Part shown: one piece after another, positions 58,603 to 64,000 of the stretch
How positions within the stretch are numbered: the first letter of the stretch is position 1
Layout: each line of letters begins with the position of its first letter
From: Sphingobium sp. SCG-1
Lineage (GTDB): Bacteria > Pseudomonadota > Alphaproteobacteria > Sphingomonadales > Sphingomonadaceae
Reading direction: 5' to 3'
Length of the DNA: 64,000 bases
Assembly: GCF_002953135.1 (NCBI RefSeq)
Contig: NZ_CP026372.1
Span: 2,777,501 to 2,841,500, forward strand
Position numbers and translations under genes: made by a program
Notes under the pieces: generated by a model
The model's input: the letters and a program-made list of their open reading frames with translations, nothing else
The model's database searches: none
What the model was told of the DNA's origin: nothing

Positions 58603-59433
58603 GTGCGCGCAGCCTTATTCCAGATGACGAGCGGCATTGATCCCGCCGCCAACGCCGATGCGATCGTCGATGCTGTCAGTGAAGCCAAGGAAGGCGGGGC
58701 GGACGTGCTCTTCACGCCGGAAATGGCGGGCTATCTCGACCGCGACCGAACGCGTGCGGCGCAACTTGTCACGACAGAAGGTGACAACATCGTTCTCACG
58801 CGCGTACGAGAGGCGGCTGCGAAAGCCGGAATCTGGGTCCATCTCGGCTCCCTTGCATGTGCAAGCGATCGCGAAGATGGCCGCTGGAGCAACCGATCCT
58901 TCATGATCGAGGATAGCGGCACCATCCGCGCGCGCTATGACAAAATCCATTTGTTCGACGTCGATCTTGCCACCGGCGGATCGTGGCGGGAGTCGGCGGT
59001 CTATGCCCCCGGCGAGGACGTCGTAGCAGTCGATACGCCATGGGCGCGCATGGGACTTTCGGTATGCTACGACCTGCGATTCCCGGATTTGTATCGCGCG
59101 TTGAGCGACGCCGGAGCGACAGTGTTGCTCGTTCCCGCAGCGTTCACCGTTCCCACCGGAGACGCGCATTGGCATATATTGCTGCGCGCCCGCGCGATCG
59201 AAGCGGGCGCGTTCGTCATCGCGTGTGCGCAAACGGGCCAACACGCCGATGGGCGTATCACCTATGGTCACAGCCTTGTCATCGATCCCTGGGGAGACGT
59301 GATCTGCGACCTTGGCCAAACGTCGGGCCTGCAACTTGTTGACATCGATATGGATCGCGTCGCAGACGTCCGTTCGCGCGTACCGGCAATCGCCAATCGC
59401 CGCAGGATAGCGGAAACGGTGACGCTCGCATGA
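58603..59433 (+). CDS. Carbon-nitrogen hydrolase, Nit1/deaminated-glutathione amidase type
   Basis: 276 aa from a GTG 5 bases after the grxC stop. The nitrilase triad is visible: Glu in LFTPEMAG, Lys in RYDKIHLFD, Cys in GLSVCYDLRFPDLYR. This subgroup removes the amide from deaminated glutathione, a damage product of transaminases, which fits its position next to a glutaredoxin gene. Omega-amidase activity is an alternative. The stop overlaps the DUF1178 gene (ATGA). Confidence 0.88.
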   Translation: MRAALFQMTSGIDPAANADAIVDAVSEAKEGGADVLFTPEMAGYLDRDRTRAAQLVTTEGDNIVLTRVREAAAKAGIWVHLGSLACASDREDGRWSNRSFMIEDSGTIRARYDKIHLFDVDLATGGSWRESAVYAPGEDVVAVDTPWARMGLSVCYDLRFPDLYRALSDAGATVLLVPAAFTVPTGDAHWHILLRARAIEAGAFVIACAQTGQHADGRITYGHSLVIDPWGDVICDLGQTSGLQLVDIDMDRVADVRSRVPAIANRRRIAETVTLA

Positions 59434-59903
59434 TAGTGTTTGATTTGAAATGCACCCCTCACGATCATCCGTTTGAGGCTTGGTTCGGATCATCCTCGGA
59501 TTATGAGGATCAGCGCAGCCGTGGCCTCCTGACCTGCCCCCTGTGCGGCAGCGCAGACATCGAAAAGGCGCTGATGGCCCCCGCGATTCCGGCAAAAAGC
59601 AACAGCCGCAAGAGCAAGCCCGACCAGCAGATCGTGATGACGCAAGGGCCGCAGGCCATTGAAGCCACCAAGGCGCGCGCCATCCTGGAGCAGCTCGCCA
59701 AGGCACAGAGTGAAGCGCTTAAAGACTCGCAATGGGTCGGCCGCAAGTTCGCCGATGTCGCCCGCGCGATGCATTATGGCGAGCAGGACCACAGCAGCGT
59801 CCATGGCGAGGTCGCGCCGGATGAAGCCAAGGCGCTGATCGAGGAAGGCGTGCCCGTCGCGCCGCTCCCCTTCCCTGTCGTCCCGCCAACGGAACAGAAT
59901 TGA
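59430..59903 (+). CDS. DUF1178 family protein
   Basis: 157 aa. The N-terminus MIVFDLKCTPHDHPFEAWF with CPLCGSADIEKALMAPAI is the DUF1178 signature, where Cys8 with CPLC may bind zinc. The function is unknown. It is strictly coupled to the amidase gene (59430-59433), a conserved arrangement in alphaproteobacteria. Confidence 0.9.
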   Translation: MIVFDLKCTPHDHPFEAWFGSSSDYEDQRSRGLLTCPLCGSADIEKALMAPAIPAKSNSRKSKPDQQIVMTQGPQAIEATKARAILEQLAKAQSEALKDSQWVGRKFADVARAMHYGEQDHSSVHGEVAPDEAKALIEEGVPVAPLPFPVVPPTEQN

Positions 59904-59954
59904 GCCAAGCCCAAGTTGACCAACCGCCAGCCGCGTCATAGATGCACCTATGGC

Positions 59955-60031
59955 GCACCCGTAGCTCAGCAGGATAGAGCATCAGATTCCTAATCTGGGG
60001 GCCATGGGTTCGAATCCCGTCGGGTGCACCA
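59955..60031 (+). tRNA. tRNA-Arg (anticodon CCT)
   Basis: 77 bases including an encoded CCA end. The acceptor stem is GCACCCG/CGGGTGC, the anticodon stem CAGAT/ATCTG surrounds TTCCTAA with anticodon CCT, and the T-arm has GGGTTCGAATCCC. It decodes AGG. No integrase or duplicated 3' end was seen nearby. Confidence 0.95.
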
Positions 60032-60112
60032 TCCTTGCTTCTGTTCCTCGCTGATCGCGGCCGGCGGTGACTGACTTGTAATGCCTCGTCCGGTGATGCA
60101 CACCTTTGCCGG

Positions 60113-61023
60113 ATGAGCGACAGGACGAAGTCGGACGAACTTATCGCCGGCGTTGAACTCGGCGGCACCAAATGCATTGCGACGCTCGCGCGCGGTCGCA
60201 CGATCCTGCGGCAGGAGCGCTGGCCGACAGGCACGCCCGCCACGCTCGACCTGATCTCCGCTACGCTCGCGAATTGGCATCGTGAAACGCCGTTCGCGGC
60301 AATCGGCGTTGCCAGTTTTGGCCCCATAAACCTTGACCCTGCCCGCCCCATTTCGGACGCATGGGCAGCACGCCCAAGCCTGGCTGGAGTGGAATCGACG
60401 TCTACCAACATTTTGCCAGCCGGTTCGACGTGCCGGTCGGTATCGACACCGATGTGGCGGGTGCGGCGCTGGCGGAGGAGGAATGGGGCGCATCGTCCGG
60501 CTGCACCGTCCATTGCTATGCGACGGTCGGCACCGGCGTGGGCCTCGGCATTGTAGTGGATGGCAAAGCCGTCCACGGAAGCCTCCATCCGGAAGCCGGA
60601 CATATCCGCATCCGCCGCCAGCCGGGCGACGCGTTCCCCGGCGCCTGCCCGTTCCACAGCGACTGTCTTGAGGGACTTGTCGGCGGCCCTGCACTGGCCG
60701 CCCGTGCATCAGTGGCATTGGCCGACATAGCCGACGATCATCCGCTGTGGGATCAGGTTGCCGCCGATCTTGCGGAATGGACCGCTATGTTGGTCCTCAC
60801 CCTGTCCCCGCAGCGAATGGTCTTCGGCGGCGGCGTGATCCAGTCCCGCCCCGCTATTATCCCGAAGATAAGAGCGCGCGTAGCGACAATATTGAATGGC
60901 TATCTGGAAGGCTGCTCGGCGGAAGAATTGAAAGACCGGATCATCCCCTCGCAACTCGGCAGCGACATCGGTCCGCTCGGTGCAGTAATTTTGGGAATAC
61001 GCGTGATCGACAAAAGCGGCTGA
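60113..61023 (+). pseudogene. ROK-family fructokinase, interrupted by a frameshift
   Basis: Two overlapping frames together make one ROK kinase. The first (from 60113) carries GVELGGTKCIATLARG, the ATP/phosphate loop, and reads correctly to GVASFGPINLDPA near 60340. The second reads PHFGRMGSTPKPGWSG from about 60346, then IDTDVAGAALAEE and the zinc-binding CPFHSDCLEG, to 61023. The two frames differ by one base in a C-rich stretch near 60335-60350. An intact gene would phosphorylate fructose. A real mutation and a sequencing error cannot be told apart here. Confidence 0.85.
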
Positions 61024-61029
61024 AACAAA

Positions 61030-61058
61030 GAAGGGCGGCTCGCAACGAACCGCCCTTC
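61030..61058. terminator. Stem-loop between convergent ROK and TonB-receptor genes
   Basis: GAAGGGCGG (61030-61038) pairs with CCGCCCTTC (61050-61058); CTCG/CGAA may extend the stem inward. The T-run is weak (TCTATT). It can end transcripts from both sides. Confidence 0.7.
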
Positions 61059-61074
61059 TCTATTGATACATCGA

Positions 61075-64000
61075 TCAGAATGTGAAGCGCGCGCCCGCCC
61101 GGAAGGAGCGCCCGTAGATGCCGGTGCCGCCCTGCACCGGATTATAATTGTTCGCGCCATAGGTCACCGGATCGATCGGCGGCAGATCGTCGAAGACGTT
61201 GAGGACGTTTACATAGAAGGTGAAATTGTCCGTCGCCTTGAAGCTGCTGGACAGATCGACTGTGATGTAGGCCGGCACATCGCACTTTACGAACTGCGCG
61301 GAGAGCAACCCGCAATCGCCAGATTGCGTGCCCTGATCCTCAGCCGACAGATTGTACCCGCCGAAATATTCCGCCGTGGCGCTGATCGTCCACTTCTTCC
61401 ACTCCAGCGTGTTTTGCCAGTTGCCATGCCATTCGGGCGTGCCGGACCCGGCGGTCAGGTTGAAGTTGCCCGAGGTGCCTTCATAGGATTCCGTCGTACC
61501 ATCGGGGAAAGAGGTGCTGAGATTGATGATGTAACTCGCTTCCACGGCGGATGTGAAGCGGATGTCCGGCCCCAGATCGAATTGCGCCCGTGCCGCGAAA
61601 TCCAGTCCCTCCGACCGGATCGTGTTCGCGTTGATGAGTTGCGACTGCACGAAGGCGACGCGCGGCTGCGCCCCCGGAAAGTCCGGTGCGGCGGAGTCGG
61701 GAATGACGGTATAGCCCTCCGGTATCGCCAGTCCGGAGTAATAAGCCGCCAGTGCAGGACTGTTGCTGGGCGTGGTGATAGCCCCCGTCTTCTTGATGTT
61801 GAAATAGTCGACACTGAAGGTGAGATTGCGGATCGGCTCCACAACCACCCCTGCGGTATAGCTCGTCGACCGTTCCGGCCTCAGATTGGGGCTGGCTAGG
61901 GTGGTCTGGCCATAGCTCGCGCTGTTGATGTACGTCGGGCAACTGCTGAACGTCGCTATCGAGCAGCCATATTGCGAGAGGTAGGAATCGTTGTAGAGCG
62001 ACTGCGCCGCCGTCACGAAGCCGGTCGTCGGGATGGCATTGGCTTCCGCAAAGCTCGGAATGCGGAAGCCGCGGGACCAGGTGCCACGGACCGACACTTG
62101 GCGGATGGGCGTGAATTTCGCCCCTACCTTCGGCGAGAATGCGTGCTGGCCACTGGAATAATCGTCGTATCGGCCAGACGCGTTGATCTCCAGTTGCTCA
62201 ATGACCGGCGCATTCAGTTCCGCATAGGCCGACCGGACGGTACGATGCCCGCTGGTGCCGAAGGCGTTCAGGACGAAATAACGCTGCGTCGGACCGTTGG
62301 GGTCGGGGTTAGCACTCGGCGCGTCGATCGCTTCGTAACGGATCGCCAAGCCGCCACCGATCTGCAGCGGGCCGCCCGGCAAGTCGAATATGCGTCCGCT
62401 GATAGTAGCCTGTAGCCCGTAAAGTTCCGAGTTTGATTCTGTATTGTTATCCGGCGACAGATAATCGAGCACCGCCTGACTGTTCGCATAAGGGTTCACG
62501 AAATTATAGCTGCCGTCCGAAATCACGTTCAGCAGGTTCTGGATGTAGACATATCCATTCTGCGTCCGCCGCAGGTCGGTGCGCATCGCGACGCCGTTCA
62601 CTGAGAAGTCCCAATCGTCGAAGATTGTCCCCGTCACTCCGGCGGCTGCGCGATAGGTGCGGCTGCGGGTTTCGTTGAACTCCTGAATATTGGGAATACG
62701 CCCCAAAATGCGCGCCACCTGTCCTGTAGCGGCGAAAGGATTGTTGGGATTGAGAGTGGCGTTCGGGTTACCCGCCGTGCAATTTGGATCGGGCAGATTG
62801 TTGATGAGAGGGCAGACGTAGACCGGCAACGCCAGCACCAGCGACCCCACTGCATTCGCACCTCCGGCCGGAGCGGCAGTGCTGAAGCGCGGGAAGTTGA
62901 TGCCCGTCGGCCCATTGCGGCGGATACTGGCAGGCAAACCGCTATAGCTGACGTTGCTTTGCAGGAAATTCGCCTGGAAGAACGCCTCTATGTTGTCGTT
63001 GATGCGGCCAGTCGCGCGGAAGGACGCCCCCCAACGTTCGATATTTGGGGAAATGACGCCGTATTGCGTAATCAGATCGCCTTGGCACACCGTTCCCGGC
63101 GAACGAGGATCGTCGGCAAATTCGGCAGCAGTAAGCGTATAGGGGGTCTCGCCTGCTATGCAGCCCGCCGTCGGATTGAGGAACTGATAGCGCGCCGTCT
63201 CCGCAGCATTAGTCGGACCCGCAGGAGCGACGAAGAAAGTCGTGGCGAACAGACTGGCATCGGTCGTCGTGGAGAAACCCGAATAGCCCTGGCTCGCCGG
63301 ATTGATCGATCCGCCGTTCGGCCCGATCTGCGGGCCGCAAACGCCATCGCGGCAAATGCCCGATTGGTTCTGCGAGTTATACGGATAGCGACGGTCACGA
63401 TTGAACAAGGCTTCCTGATTGAAATAGAAGCCGCTGAGATAGGCATTGAACCCTTGATCGTTCAGATCGCCCCAACCGACGGTCAGACTGAGGCGCTGGT
63501 TCGCCGCGTCACCGCGCTCGCTAATGCCAGCCTCGACCCGGCCCGATATGCCGGTAATCTGCTTCTTGGTGATGACGTTGACCACGCCCGCGATCGCATC
63601 CGCGCCATAAGTGGAGGACGCTCCGTCGCGCAGCACTTCCACGCGATCCACGATATCGTCGGGAATAGTGTTGAGGTCGACGAAGTTGCGTGTCGCGTCG
63701 TCTGCCAGCGGATAATAGGCCGCCCGCTGACCATCAAACAGCACAAGCGTGGAATTGGTGCCAAGCCCGCGAAGCGACACGGCCGAAGCGCCCGCTGCGA
63801 ATGCTCCGTTGGCGGAGAAGGCGTTAGTAAGAGCAGGGCCATTGTTCGATGCGAGCCGCTGGATTGCCTCCTGCGTCGTATTCACGCCCCGCTGCTCGAT
63901 GGCTTCCGCCGTCACCACAGTGATCGGCGACTGCGTAGCGCTGGTGGTCTGCCGCAGGATCGAACCGGTGACGACGATCGCGTCCTCTTCGCTCGGCTGC
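61075..64000 (-). CDS. TonB-dependent receptor, partial (N-terminus off the right edge)
   Basis: About 975 residues are in the window; the frame stays open past the right edge, so the ATG-like start at 63918 is internal. The plug domain begins with IVVTGSILR and ITVVTAEAIEQRGVNTTQEA, with VEVLRDGASSTYGADAIAGVVN as the plug signature. The 22-strand barrel ends with the TonB-receptor C-terminus SFRAGARFTF. Large receptors of this type import siderophores, sugars or oligopeptides across the outer membrane. Cys-containing loops (for example SGICRDGVCGPQ) suggest disulfides. The substrate is unknown. It is convergent with the ROK gene. Confidence 0.93.
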   Translation of the reverse strand, partial: QPSEEDAIVVTGSILRQTTSATQSPITVVTAEAIEQRGVNTTQEAIQRLASNNGPALTNAFSANGAFAAGASAVSLRGLGTNSTLVLFDGQRAAYYPLADDATRNFVDLNTIPDDIVDRVEVLRDGASSTYGADAIAGVVNVITKKQITGISGRVEAGISERGDAANQRLSLTVGWGDLNDQGFNAYLSGFYFNQEALFNRDRRYPYNSQNQSGICRDGVCGPQIGPNGGSINPASQGYSGFSTTTDASLFATTFFVAPAGPTNAAETARYQFLNPTAGCIAGETPYTLTAAEFADDPRSPGTVCQGDLITQYGVISPNIERWGASFRATGRINDNIEAFFQANFLQSNVSYSGLPASIRRNGPTGINFPRFSTAAPAGGANAVGSLVLALPVYVCPLINNLPDPNCTAGNPNATLNPNNPFAATGQVARILGRIPNIQEFNETRSRTYRAAAGVTGTIFDDWDFSVNGVAMRTDLRRTQNGYVYIQNLLNVISDGSYNFVNPYANSQAVLDYLSPDNNTESNSELYGLQATISGRIFDLPGGPLQIGGGLAIRYEAIDAPSANPDPNGPTQRYFVLNAFGTSGHRTVRSAYAELNAPVIEQLEINASGRYDDYSSGQHAFSPKVGAKFTPIRQVSVRGTWSRGFRIPSFAEANAIPTTGFVTAAQSLYNDSYLSQYGCSIATFSSCPTYINSASYGQTTLASPNLRPERSTSYTAGVVVEPIRNLTFSVDYFNIKKTGAITTPSNSPALAAYYSGLAIPEGYTVIPDSAAPDFPGAQPRVAFVQSQLINANTIRSEGLDFAARAQFDLGPDIRFTSAVEASYIINLSTSFPDGTTESYEGTSGNFNLTAGSGTPEWHGNWQNTLEWKKWTISATAEYFGGYNLSAEDQGTQSGDCGLLSAQFVKCDVPAYITVDLSSSFKATDNFTFYVNVLNVFDDLPPIDPVTYGANNYNPVQGGTGIYGRSFRAGARFTF

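Noticed and set aside
59955..60031. tRNA-Arg as an integration site
   Set aside because: No integrase and no second copy of the tRNA 3' end was seen within the window.
1..64000. CRISPR arrays, insertion sequences or rRNA operons
   Set aside because: No regularly spaced repeats, transposase motifs or rRNA sequence were found on reading.

Overview
The window is a chromosomal segment of a GC-rich alphaproteobacterium, most likely a sphingomonad (Sphingomonas/Sphingobium group). This rests on protein style and gene content: a large TonB-dependent receptor, a GelC/GelE-like split polysaccharide copolymerase, short Flp pilins, and the cvpA / Fe-S scaffold / antiporter and aroK-aroB neighbourhoods. 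No insertion sequence, prophage, CRISPR array or rRNA was seen. One tRNA (Arg, anticodon CCT) is present. Functions are assigned by reading translated motifs; no database search was run.

Bases 1-28300 form an exopolysaccharide locus. A minus-strand operon of 13 genes (3921-19679) has nearly all junctions overlapping or within 35 bases. In transcription order it encodes a GT39-type membrane glycosyltransferase, a methyltransferase, a sugar-nucleotide-type SDR, a secreted GH5 glycosidase, an outer-membrane beta-barrel protein, a Wza/GelD-like export protein, an AAA ATPase, a Wzz/GelC-like chain-length protein, its BY-kinase-like partner without a Walker A lysine, a fused GT4-GT26 glycosyltransferase, a GumK-type glucuronosyltransferase, a Wzy-like polymerase and a Wzx-like flippase. 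The GT26, GT4 and GumK activities are the ones that build the Glc-Glc-Man-GlcA part of the xanthan/acetan repeat unit, so a xanthan/acetan-like polymer is inferred. A divergent five-gene operon (19874-24879) adds two polyprenyl-phosphate-type GT2 proteins (one lacking catalytic acidic motifs), an FAD oxidoreductase, an unrecognised DAHVHLHD protein and a GT4. A FixL/FixJ-like two-component pair (24906-27555) and a hexapeptide acetyltransferase follow. An AAGCACTTAG-type motif occurs both in the divergent EPS promoter and upstream of the sensor kinase, suggesting a shared regulator. At the left edge lie a truncated FkbH-like gene and two plus-strand glycosyltransferases.

Bases 28300-34700 hold a DCC/HTTM/membrane-protein triad, selO-pncB, a TonB-like protein and a PCu(A)C copper chaperone. 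Bases 34700-37900 hold dnaK-dnaJ with a candidate RpoH promoter and an intergenic hairpin. Bases 38059-41632 hold an endonuclease/phosphatase-fold protein, a patatin-like protein and a lipoprotein.

Bases 41700-60000 are ordinary housekeeping DNA: radA, a RoxA-like ribosomal oxygenase, rluE, cvpA, an Fe-S scaffold, a Kef-type antiporter, DUF423, aroK-aroB, xerD, accA, an M48 protease, two Flp pilins without a visible tad locus, mutT, a methyltransferase, comF, grxC, a nitrilase-family amidase, DUF1178 and tRNA-Arg. The right end has a frameshifted ROK fructokinase and a TonB-dependent receptor cut by the window edge. No stretch above 300 bases lacks a gene; the longer gaps (about 150-270 bases at 1509-1780, 19680-19873, 27556-27754, 30144-30344, 33126-33288, 34628-34812, 37908-38058, 44866-45022 and 55710-55919) are described in the features where they hold something. 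In 30144-30344 and 44866-45022 I see nothing beyond presumed promoter sequence.
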